From Campylobacterales bacterium (lineage in GTDB: Bacteria > Campylobacterota > Campylobacteria > Campylobacterales > Thiovulaceae), in contig DTUW01000130.1 of NCBI GenBank assembly GCA_012963895.1, forward strand, positions 1-18,376: a stretch of DNA of 18,376 bases. Reading direction: 5' to 3'. This document shows positions 1 through 6,272 of the stretch, in pieces. Numbering within the stretch: the first letter of the stretch is position 1; each line of letters starts with the position of its first letter. The position numbers and the translations under genes are program-made. The notes below the pieces were generated by a model that was not told where the DNA came from, searched no databases, and saw only the letters and a program-made list of their open reading frames with translations.

Positions 1-3
1 TAT

Positions 4-30
4 GCATAGGAGAGATTTCCTATGCTCTCC
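4..30. other. Alternative hairpins near left edge
   Basis: An 8-bp perfect inverted repeat (GCATAGGA at 4-11, TCCTATGC at 18-25) encloses a 6-base loop. A second possible pairing, GGAGAG (9-14) with CTCTCC (25-30), shares bases with the first, so the two hairpins exclude each other. No T-run follows directly. The segment could be the tail of an upstream gene or part of an mRNA leader; the window does not show which. Confidence 0.3.
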
Positions 31-41
31 GGTATCTCTTT

Positions 42-68
42 TCCCCCATTCGGGGGGTCTTCTATTTT
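42..68 (+). terminator. Possible Rho-independent terminator upstream of speA
   Basis: C43-C47 pairs with G52-G56 across the four-base loop ATTC, extended by a T42-G57 wobble, and is followed by the pyrimidine-rich stretch TCTTCTATTTT. This would end a transcript entering from the left. In Campylobacter I recall hisS lying before speA, but no part of it can be recognised here. The T-run is interrupted, so the call is tentative. Confidence 0.4.
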
Positions 69-100
69 CACTTCCCACATAGAATATTTTCCCCCTCTAT

Positions 101-120
101 TAGCTAAAATTAGCGAAAAT
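101..120. repeat. 10-bp tandem direct repeat before speA
   Basis: TAGCTAAAAT (101-110) is followed at once by TAGCGAAAAT (111-120), differing at one base. The 10-base period is close to one DNA helical turn, and the copies end 18 bases before the speA start codon. It could be a regulator-binding site or promoter DNA (TAAAAT at 105-110 resembles a -10 box), or chance in AT-rich sequence. Confidence 0.3.
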
Positions 121-138
121 ATTTCTAATGGTTGGTAG

Positions 139-2010
139 ATGGAGCAAGAGGAAAAAGGTTACTTTGAATATGGTTTCCAATATTGGAGTAGAAATAATTT
201 TATCGTTGAAGATGGAGTTATAAAAGTAAATAGAGCTTCTAAACCCTCCCTATTGGAGATAGTTCAAAAAGCGAAAGAGTTTGGAATAGAAACTCCAATA
301 TTGATAAGATTTCCCCACCTCATCGATAGACAGATGAATAAGATATATACAACTTTTCAAAAAGCAATTGAAAAAGAGAAGTATCAAGGTCGATTTCAGG
401 CAGTTTTTCCTCTAAAAGTAAATCAATATAGCGGTTTTCTGAATGAGTTCCTAAGGTATGCCCCGAAATATGGATATGGATTGGAGGCTGGTAGTAAAGC
501 GGAACTGCTATTAGCTATTTCAATGAATAGCCACAAAGCTCCAATAACGGTAAACGGATTCAAAGATAGAGAGATGATAGAGCTAGGATTTTTGGCAACT
601 CAAATGGGGCATAATGTAACTTTGATAATAGAGAGCCTTAGTGAATTGAAGGACATCATTACCATCTCCAAAAGATTTCCAAAGATACCCAATATAGGTA
701 TTCGAATTCGTCTCTATTCTTATGGCTCTGGAACTTGGGCAAAGAGTGGAGGGATAGATTCTAAATTTGGATTGACAGCAACCGAAATAATACAGGCATT
801 GAGACTTTTGAAACAAGAGAACTATATTACATTTTTCAAAATGTTGCATTTCCATATAGGTTCGCAAATCGCCTCTATCTACACAGTTCAAAAGGCTTTA
901 AGAGAGGCGGGGCAGATATATGGGGAGTTGAAAAAGATGGGAGCTAAATATCTGAATAAGATAAATATCGGAGGGGGTTTAGGGGTAGATTATGGACAAC
1001 ATAAAAGTAGAATAGATAGAAACTATACAACTGAGGAGTTTGCTTCAACTGTTGTAAAGATTATCAAAGAGGTAACAGACGAGAAGGGAATAGAAAACCC
1101 ATCTATCTATGCTGAATTCGGTAGGTTTGTTTCTGCCAACCATGCGGTTCTAATTACCTCAGTTTTGGAGCTTTACACCCAAGACTATCGCGAAAACCAC
1201 CTATTTTTAAAAGAGCGGAACAATCCACAAGTTATCAGAATTCTAAAAGAGATTTACAAAAAAGTAGATAGCCAATTGGACGAAGATGAGATTTTGGAAC
1301 TGCTCCACGAAACAATCCAACATGTAGATTCAATAGAGACACTATTCAGATTGGGCTATCTCGATTTACAAGATAGGGCAAATATTGAGATATTGGGGCA
1401 GATGATAATTAAGAAGATACTATCAATATTGGATAAAAACGAACTAGTAGAACACGATTCACTACTTCACAAAATAGAAGAGAGATACCTCATCAACTTC
1501 TCCATTTTCCAATCTATTCCCGATTTCTGGGGATTGGGTCAAACCTTTCCAATCATTCCAATCCATCATCTTGATAAAAAAGCAGTCCGCCCCGCCTCAA
1601 TTTGGGATATTACTTGTGATAGTGATGGAGAGATTGAGTTTGATGAGAAAGCCCCCCTGTTTCTCCACGATATAGATTTGACTACAAAACCCTACTATAT
1701 AGGTTTTTTTATGGTTGGAGCTTATCAAGATACCTTAGGAATGAGACATAATCTATTTGATAGGCCAAGTGAAATTATTGTAGATGTTGATGAGGTGGGA
1801 TTCTCTATTAGGGATAGCAAGGTATCCAAATCTCTTACAGATATTCTTTCAGAGATAGGATATTCCTATGATGAGATTTATAACAAATTAAGAGAACAAA
1901 TTAATAATATCTCCCCCCTCTCTTCACAAGATAGAGATAATATATTTCTGTGTATTAAAAAATATTTTAATATGACTAACTATCTAAATCGAGATGAAGT
2001 ATGGGACTAA
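139..2010 (+). CDS. speA: Biosynthetic arginine decarboxylase (PLP-dependent)
   Basis: Converts arginine to agmatine and CO2, the first step of the agmatine route to putrescine and spermidine. The 623-residue length is close to the usual ~630 of the SpeA family. Visible motifs: the PLP-lysine segment FPLKVNQ with K93; LHFHIGSQ at 236-243; the glycine-rich phosphate-binding stretch GGGLGVDY at 278-285; EFGR at 326-329; and in the C-terminal barrel WDITCDSDG at 489-497, whose cysteine belongs to the active site in fold-III decarboxylases, plus GAYQDTLGMRHN at 527-538. The ATG is fixed by an in-frame TAG immediately before it (136-138). No strong ribosome-binding site is visible. The last ten bases overlap cysE, suggesting co-transcription and coupled translation. 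Confidence 0.95.
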   Translation: MEQEEKGYFEYGFQYWSRNNFIVEDGVIKVNRASKPSLLEIVQKAKEFGIETPILIRFPHLIDRQMNKIYTTFQKAIEKEKYQGRFQAVFPLKVNQYSGFLNEFLRYAPKYGYGLEAGSKAELLLAISMNSHKAPITVNGFKDREMIELGFLATQMGHNVTLIIESLSELKDIITISKRFPKIPNIGIRIRLYSYGSGTWAKSGGIDSKFGLTATEIIQALRLLKQENYITFFKMLHFHIGSQIASIYTVQKALREAGQIYGELKKMGAKYLNKINIGGGLGVDYGQHKSRIDRNYTTEEFASTVVKIIKEVTDEKGIENPSIYAEFGRFVSANHAVLITSVLELYTQDYRENHLFLKERNNPQVIRILKEIYKKVDSQLDEDEILELLHETIQHVDSIETLFRLGYLDLQDRANIEILGQMIIKKILSILDKNELVEHDSLLHKIEERYLINFSIFQSIPDFWGLGQTFPIIPIHHLDKKAVRPASIWDITCDSDGEIEFDEKAPLFLHDIDLTTKPYYIGFFMVGAYQDTLGMRHNLFDRPSEIIVDVDEVGFSIRDSKVSKSLTDILSEIGYSYDEIYNKLREQINNISPLSSQDRDNIFLCIKKYFNMTNYLNRDEVWD

Positions 2011-2702
2011 TTGAAGAGATAAAGAGGGACATAGAGACTATCCAGAAACACGATCCAGCGATTAGGTCAAAATTTGAACTATTCTTCAACTATCCGGGGT
2101 TTTGGGCTATTTTCAACTATCGTATTGCAAATAGACTATATCGGAGAGGATTTCGAAAACTTGCCCGTTTTATTATGGGTGTTTCCCAAATTTTGACCAA
2201 TATAGATATTCACCCTGGGGCTACTATTGGAACTGGTATATTTATCGACCACGGCATAGGAGTAGTAATAGGTGAAACTGCTATATTGGAAGATAATATT
2301 TTGATATATCAAGGAGTTACCCTCGGCGGGGTAAGTCTTGAACGGGGAAAACGACACCCTACTATCAGAAGTGGAGTAGTTATTGGAGCTGGTGCAAAAG
2401 TCTTGGGAAATATTGTAATTGGAAAGAACTCCAAAATTGGAGCAAATTCAGTAGTAATTAGAGATGTTCCCGATAACTCTACCGCTGTTGGTATCCCTGC
2501 TAAGGTTGTAACTAAGGGGAGATGTCATAGTCCATTAAGCCATAACAAATTACCCGATATAGATAGAGAACTCTTTCAATACCTCATCAAACGAGTAGCT
2601 ATTTTGGAACATATTCTAATGAAGGATAATAAGGAGATAATTGAGCAGGATTTAGAACTAGATAGTATATATCGAGCCTTTTTGGACTCTATGAATAAGT
2701 AG
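2001..2702 (+). CDS. cysE: Serine O-acetyltransferase
   Basis: Transfers acetyl from acetyl-CoA to serine, giving O-acetylserine for cysteine synthesis in the cytoplasm. An N-terminal helical part (about 1-65) precedes a left-handed beta-helix of hexapeptide repeats (about 68-170). Expected catalytic residues are present: D69 and H71 in DIHPGA, H84 in IDHG, followed by VIGETA at 89-94 and QGVTLGG at 104-110. The C-terminal tail (about 175-233) is longer than in short CysE forms and is predicted helical. In many CysE proteins the C-terminus binds cysteine synthase and mediates feedback inhibition; that function is not evident here. The gene overlaps speA by ten bases and has only a weak GA-rich ribosome-binding site inside it, so translation is probably coupled. 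Confidence 0.94.
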   Translation: MGLIEEIKRDIETIQKHDPAIRSKFELFFNYPGFWAIFNYRIANRLYRRGFRKLARFIMGVSQILTNIDIHPGATIGTGIFIDHGIGVVIGETAILEDNILIYQGVTLGGVSLERGKRHPTIRSGVVIGAGAKVLGNIVIGKNSKIGANSVVIRDVPDNSTAVGIPAKVVTKGRCHSPLSHNKLPDIDRELFQYLIKRVAILEHILMKDNKEIIEQDLELDSIYRAFLDSMNK

Positions 2703-2703
2703 A

Positions 2704-3057
2704 TTAGAATATCTCATCTAATATGTCTGATTTGAACTTTTCATGTTCCAATTTCATTTTTAGAATTTGGTTCTGCTCACTTAGGAAATCTCTCTCTATT
2801 TTGAGAGTTGTAATATCTCGACTTAACATATATACCTGATTGCTAAAATGGATTTTTATTCCAAATATGAAGACTGAAACGAGTAGAAACCCTATCGCTT
2901 TTATTAGAGTGTAGATAGAAAAATCATTCCCTGAATCCATCTCTGACATTATCTCCTCTAAAATTAGTTCTTTCTCAATCTGGTTTTGGTTTGAAATTAG
3001 GCTATCTTCATCTGGTATCAATAAATCTATTTCAAGTGGTTTCTCTCTCGATTCCAT
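2704..3057 (-). CDS. Small single-span membrane protein with coiled coil (FtsL/DivIC-like shape)
   Basis: Family not recognised. The 117-residue protein has an acidic N-terminal segment (about 1-45), one hydrophobic span (about 49-69, rich in Ile, Leu, Val and Phe), then a heptad-like charged helix to the end (about 72-108). This arrangement resembles FtsL, DivIC/FtsB and septum-formation initiator proteins: short cytoplasmic N-terminus, one membrane helix, periplasmic coiled coil. Its N-terminus is longer than usual for FtsB. A good ribosome-binding site (AAGGTAAGGA) precedes the ATG. It lies 38 bases downstream of the lipoprotein gene on the same strand and ends one base from the cysE stop codon. 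A division role is an inference from shape alone. Confidence 0.7.
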   Translation of the reverse strand: MESREKPLEIDLLIPDEDSLISNQNQIEKELILEEIMSEMDSGNDFSIYTLIKAIGFLLVSVFIFGIKIHFSNQVYMLSRDITTLKIERDFLSEQNQILKMKLEHEKFKSDILDEIF

Positions 3058-3087
3058 TCCTTACCTTCATTCAGATAATAAGGGGGA

Positions 3088-3103
3088 GTGGCTAATTAGC
3101 CAC
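3088..3103. repeat. 16-bp perfect palindrome over the lipoprotein stop codon
   Basis: GTGGCTAATTAGCCAC is a perfect palindrome centred between 3095 and 3096. It contains the last codons and TAA stop (3096-3098) of the lipoprotein gene. In RNA it could form a 6-bp stem with an AATT loop; on the minus strand the next bases are TCCCCCTTATTAT, a poor U-tract. It may be a weak attenuator or processing hairpin between the two minus-strand genes, or a DNA-binding site. Confidence 0.4.
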
Positions 3104-3737
3104 CAAAAAAACTACTTCTACTAGTGGAGCTACTACTTTTTTGGAGATTTATTCCCGATGAGGTTGATGAAGAAGAGGAGCGACTACCAAAAAAGCTCTG
3201 TTTAGAAACTCCTTGCGAGTTTATCTTTTTACTGCTTCCACCCATGCGAGATTGGTAAGCTGAGGAGTGATTGATTCGCTGTTGATTGGCTTGAAAGTTT
3301 TGATTATTAGCCAACATATTGCCAACCACCCCACCGAGCAAAGCACCAGCGGCACCAGCTAATAGAACTTCACCGAGTGAAAATCCTTCATCTTCTGGCG
3401 GATTGCTAGATGTGAGATTAGAAGTCCCATTTTCAACCTTTTTGAACTCCTCCTCTGCAAACTTTTTCATCTCCTCCTCATTGAGAACCCGAGTAGTTCC
3501 GTTGAGGTCTGTAATAATTGCTTTACTTGGTCCAGATGTTGGAGCTTCATCAACTATCACATATTTTCCCGGTTCTTTCTCCTCAATAGTTAGAATCTTG
3601 TTCTGAGCCTCTTGGTTCTGTTGCTGTTCGCTATTCTCCTCAGGAGATGCACACCCACCATTAGCCAATATAGTAGCTACTGAAATGGTAAGAGTTCCCA
3701 AAACCCGTTTAGAGTGAATTGAAATCAGATGTTTCAT
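3096..3737 (-). CDS. UPF0323-type lipoprotein with glycine zipper and Ser-rich tail
   Basis: Function unknown. The 213-residue protein starts with a basic, hydrophobic signal region (about 1-28) ending at C29 within ANGGCA, an imperfect lipobox because Asn is at -3. A Gln/Glu-rich linker (31-50) follows, then a region with the sequence DLNGTTRVLNEEEM (77-90), a glycine-zipper hydrophobic segment (about 123-143; GAAGALLGGVVGN), and a Ser/Arg/Phe-rich tail with SFFG near 181 and SSFFGG at the end. This layout and the NGT-RVL-EEE pattern match my memory of the UPF0323 lipoprotein family of Helicobacter and Campylobacter. Ribosome-binding site AAGGA lies seven bases before the ATG. Glycine zippers often insert in or associate with membranes, so envelope attachment is likely; partners are unknown. 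Confidence 0.75.
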   Translation of the reverse strand: MKHLISIHSKRVLGTLTISVATILANGGCASPEENSEQQQNQEAQNKILTIEEKEPGKYVIVDEAPTSGPSKAIITDLNGTTRVLNEEEMKKFAEEEFKKVENGTSNLTSSNPPEDEGFSLGEVLLAGAAGALLGGVVGNMLANNQNFQANQQRINHSSAYQSRMGGSSKKINSQGVSKQSFFGSRSSSSSTSSGINLQKSSSSTSRSSFFGG

Positions 3738-3756
3738 AAGCTATCCTTTTTGATAT

Positions 3757-3762
3757 ATTATA
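3757..3762 (-). promoter_or_regulatory. Possible -10 box for the lipoprotein gene
   Basis: TATAAT is read on the minus strand at 3762-3757, in the 25-base gap between the thioredoxin-like gene and the lipoprotein gene. A transcript from it would have a leader of about 13 bases that still includes the AAGGA ribosome-binding site. No convincing -35 box was found, and AT-rich gaps give such matches by chance. Confidence 0.3.
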
Positions 3763-4128
3763 TTAAAATCCAAACTTCTTTTTTAGAAGTTCCCACCAAC
3801 TATAATTGTATAGTGCTGTATCTGCCATCTCGAAATATCTAAGTGGGTCGAGTAGTCCCAACTCCACATCTTTTATCTTCTTATCCTTATTGATAGCTAC
3901 ACAAAACGGCACTGATGGAATTCGATATTTGTTAGCCAGTTTTGGATTTTGAGACACATCACACCGAGCTATCACCACATCACCTTTATAGTGCAAATCC
4001 ATCTGTTCTAAAATTGGGTGGAGTTCTTGACATGCTCCACACATTGGGGTATAGAATTCGATAAATATAGGTTTATTGGTTTGAGTAATAAAATCGGGAT
4101 AGTTCTTATCCGTCAATTCAACTATCAT
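3763..4128 (-). CDS. Thioredoxin-fold protein with CGAC active site
   Basis: Likely a thiol-disulfide oxidoreductase of the thioredoxin family acting in the cytoplasm, since no signal peptide is seen. The 121-residue protein shows beta-strand IFIEFY (21-26), active site MCGACQ with C30 and C33, RCDVSQNPKLANKY (55-68), and the cis-proline loop IPSVPF (P74). This is the canonical thioredoxin order. The active site departs from WCGPC: the leading Trp is Met and the Pro is Ala, which should change redox potential and partners. The C-terminus carries an unusual aromatic and basic tail (YNYSWWELLKKKFGF, 108-121 region) where thioredoxin would have its last helix. The gene overlaps the 3' end of hemC by 11 bases, with GAGGAAAAGA before the ATG, so it is coupled to hemC. 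It may serve a specific client rather than be the main thioredoxin. Confidence 0.82.
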   Translation of the reverse strand: MIVELTDKNYPDFITQTNKPIFIEFYTPMCGACQELHPILEQMDLHYKGDVVIARCDVSQNPKLANKYRIPSVPFCVAINKDKKIKDVELGLLDPLRYFEMADTALYNYSWWELLKKKFGF

Positions 4129-5068
4129 TCTTTTCCTCTAACATAGCGGTAGCCTTTTGGAGTAGTTCCACCGCTCCCCTCTCTCTCATTTTGTCAGCCA
4201 ACTTTTTCCCTAAGGTCTGATATTCTGATTTGTTACCCACTATCGTATCTCTCAACACTTCGCTACCGTCAGGAGTTCCCAATACAGCTTTTACAATAAT
4301 AGTATCGTTTTCCAATAGAGTAGCATTGATTCCAATAGGAGCGGTGCAACCTCCATCAAGTTCTTTCACAAAGTCTCTTTCAACTGTTGTTTCAACCATC
4401 GCCACCTCATCATTGAGAGGAGATACCAATTTCTCAACTTCTGGGTCATCTATCGTCTCAATACCCAATGCCCCTTGTCCCATAGCTGGAATAATCTCAC
4501 TAACTAAAATAGTATAGACATTTTGGACACTATTGTGGAGACCGAGCCTATCAATTCCAGCAGATGCTAAGATTATTGCATCAAATTCACCCTTTTTCAA
4601 TTTCTCTATTCGGGTGTCAATATTTCCACGAAGTGGCTTGATATTCAAATCTGGACGGAGTGCTAAAAGTTGCATGGTTCTTCTAAGGCTCGAAGTTCCG
4701 ATAGTTGTTCCAAATGGTAGAGACTCGACATCATCATATTTGTCAGACAATAGCACATCTCTTACATCTTCTCTTTTGGTGATAGCTGAAAGTTTTAACC
4801 CTTCTGGAATTTGGAAAGGCATATCTTTTAAACTATTTACTGCTATGTGAGCCTCTCCTCTCAAAATAGCATCTTCTAACTCTTTGACAAATAGCCCTTT
4901 TCCTCCAATTAGAGCTAATGAGGTGTCCAATCTCTTATCCCCTTCTGTTGTAAATACTTTGAGTTCTATTTCCAAATCTGGGTGGAGCTGTTGCAGTTTT
5001 TCTTTAATATGGTTCGATTGCCAAAGAGCCAATTTACTTCCGCGAGTTGCGATAACGAGCTTATCCAT
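4118..5068 (-). CDS. hemC: Porphobilinogen deaminase (hydroxymethylbilane synthase)
   Basis: Joins four porphobilinogens into hydroxymethylbilane, the linear tetrapyrrole precursor of heme and siroheme. The 316-residue length matches the family (E. coli 313). Motifs: IATRGSKLALWQ (6-17); SLKDMP (79-84) with catalytic D82; TSSLRR (125-130) and LRGNIDTR (146-153), arginines that hold the growing chain; DGGCTAPIG (238-246), where C241 binds the dipyrromethane cofactor. I chose the ATG at 5066-5068 because AGGAAA lies six bases before it and the protein then begins MDKLVIATRG as in homologues. The frame is open 17 codons further upstream, but those residues (hydrophobic, no homology pattern) run across the promoter. 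Oddity: the position before SLKD, usually His, is Asn (N78). First gene of a four-gene minus-strand unit. Confidence 0.95.
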   Translation of the reverse strand: MDKLVIATRGSKLALWQSNHIKEKLQQLHPDLEIELKVFTTEGDKRLDTSLALIGGKGLFVKELEDAILRGEAHIAVNSLKDMPFQIPEGLKLSAITKREDVRDVLLSDKYDDVESLPFGTTIGTSSLRRTMQLLALRPDLNIKPLRGNIDTRIEKLKKGEFDAIILASAGIDRLGLHNSVQNVYTILVSEIIPAMGQGALGIETIDDPEVEKLVSPLNDEVAMVETTVERDFVKELDGGCTAPIGINATLLENDTIIVKAVLGTPDGSEVLRDTIVGNKSEYQTLGKKLADKMRERGAVELLQKATAMLEEKNDS

Positions 5069-5091
5069 TCTATTTCCTATTTTTTTCAAAT

Positions 5092-5119
5092 ATTTTAGTG
5101 TAAATAGTAGAATTATCAA
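5092..5119 (-). promoter_or_regulatory. Predicted sigma70-type promoter for hemC unit
   Basis: On the minus strand a -35 box TTGATA (5119-5114) and a -10 box TAAAAT (5097-5092) are separated by 16 bases; each matches consensus at 5 of 6 positions. Transcription would start near 5085, leaving a leader of about 17 bases with AGGAAA before the hemC ATG. The pheA promoter must lie in the same 68-base gap or inside hemC; TAGAAT at about 5107-5112 on the plus strand is a weak candidate -10 for it. Confidence 0.5.
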
Positions 5120-5136
5120 AAATTAGAGGAAAGAGA

Positions 5137-6210
5137 ATGGAGATAGAAGAGATTAGAAAAAAGATAGATGAGGTTGATAATAGACTTTTGGAACTTTTCA
5201 ATCAGAGAATGAAATTGGTTCAAAAGATAGGAGCTATCAAACATCGCGATAAAACTCCTATCTATCGTCCCGAAAGAGAGAAAGAGATATTGGAGAGGTT
5301 GTATGAGTTGAATGAAAAACAGAAGGGACTACTTTCAAAAGAGGCGATAGATGCACTTTTTCTAGAACTCTTTTCAGTGGCTCGAAATTTGGAGAAACCA
5401 GAAAAGATAGCCTATCTGGGACCTGAGGGAAGTTTTACTCACCAAGTAGCCGAAAGCCGTTTTGGGGCTGTAAGCGACTACCTGCCTCTAAACTCGATAG
5501 CTGATGTTGTGAATGCGGTAGAAAATGGACAGGCAAGATTTGGGGTAATTCCGATTGAAAATAGTAGTAATGGAATTGTAGGAGAGACTTTCGATATTTT
5601 GGAAAAAACAGAACTCAAAATTATTGCAGAGGTATATATACCAGTCCATCACAGCTTTGTATCACTCGCTGAAAACCTGAAAGAGATAAAGAGAATCTAT
5701 TCCAAAGATATTGCATTTAAGCAGTGTGAGAAATTTATCAAGGCTCACAATCTGGATAGGGTCGATTTGATACCTGTTGAATCTACTGCAAAAGCTGCCT
5801 ATATCGCTTCAAACGACCCAAATAGTGGGGCTATCTGTTCCAGTATTGCGAGTAAGCTTTACAATATTCCTATCCTCTTTGAAAATATCGAGGATTACAG
5901 TTCCAATAAGACCAGATTTATTATCCTCAGTAATTTTGTGGTTGAACCTCATCGCAATAGTAAAACTTCCATTATTGTAAGGTTTGACGATGAAAACGAG
6001 GCGGGGGCTTTATTCAAATTCCTAAAAGGTTTCAGTGATAACAATATCAACCTATCCAGAATACAGAGTCGCCCTACACGAGATAGAAATTTCAAGTATA
6101 GTTTTTTTATAGACTTTGATGAAGATTTCCGTTCTGAGGTTGTCCAAAATATTTTGGGGTCATATAGAAATAATGTGAAATGGCTAGGAACATATGTGGC
6201 AGATGAGTAA
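5137..6210 (+). CDS. pheA: Bifunctional chorismate mutase / prephenate dehydratase (P-protein)
   Basis: Turns chorismate to prephenate and then to phenylpyruvate, the committed branch to phenylalanine. The 357-residue protein has three domains in order: an AroQ-type chorismate mutase (about 1-88; RKKIDEVDNRLLELFNQR then YRPEREKEIL), prephenate dehydratase (about 89-268; YLGPEGSFTH 93-102, PIENSSNGIVGET 139-151, and NKTRF 257-261 with the catalytic TRF triplet), and a C-terminal ACT domain (about 277-355). The ACT domain keeps GAL at 290-292 and SRP at 311-313, which correspond to the phenylalanine-binding GALV and ESRP motifs, so feedback inhibition by phenylalanine is likely. Start: AGAGGAAAGAGA sits directly before the ATG. 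It is divergent from hemC. Confidence 0.96.
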   Translation: MEIEEIRKKIDEVDNRLLELFNQRMKLVQKIGAIKHRDKTPIYRPEREKEILERLYELNEKQKGLLSKEAIDALFLELFSVARNLEKPEKIAYLGPEGSFTHQVAESRFGAVSDYLPLNSIADVVNAVENGQARFGVIPIENSSNGIVGETFDILEKTELKIIAEVYIPVHHSFVSLAENLKEIKRIYSKDIAFKQCEKFIKAHNLDRVDLIPVESTAKAAYIASNDPNSGAICSSIASKLYNIPILFENIEDYSSNKTRFIILSNFVVEPHRNSKTSIIVRFDDENEAGALFKFLKGFSDNNINLSRIQSRPTRDRNFKYSFFIDFDEDFRSEVVQNILGSYRNNVKWLGTYVADE

Positions 6211-6218
6211 ATCCTTTA

Positions 6219-6227
6219 TGATATACT
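6219..6227 (+). promoter_or_regulatory. Extended -10 promoter element before tig
   Basis: TGATATACT gives an extended -10 (TG-N-TATACT) in the 62-base gap between pheA and tig, with the predicted start of transcription about 40 bases before the tig ATG. No good -35 box is seen, but extended -10 promoters tolerate this. A weak all-A/T hairpin (6234-6239 with 6249-6254) would fall within the leader. Confidence 0.4.
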
Positions 6228-6272
6228 TCTCAGCTAAAAGACTACATATTTTAGATTGAGGAATATATCTAT

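Noticed and set aside
4230..4850. Open frames on the plus strand opposite hemC
   Set aside because: They are antisense to a clear gene, have no ribosome-binding sites or recognisable domains, and follow from codon composition.
5069..5119. Upstream 17-codon extension of hemC
   Set aside because: The extra residues run over the predicted promoter and lack homology pattern; the internal ATG has a good ribosome-binding site and gives the family start.
6234..6254. Hairpin CTAAAA/TTTTAG as a terminator after pheA
   Set aside because: The stem is only A/T-rich with a nine-base loop and no following T-run; too weak to call.
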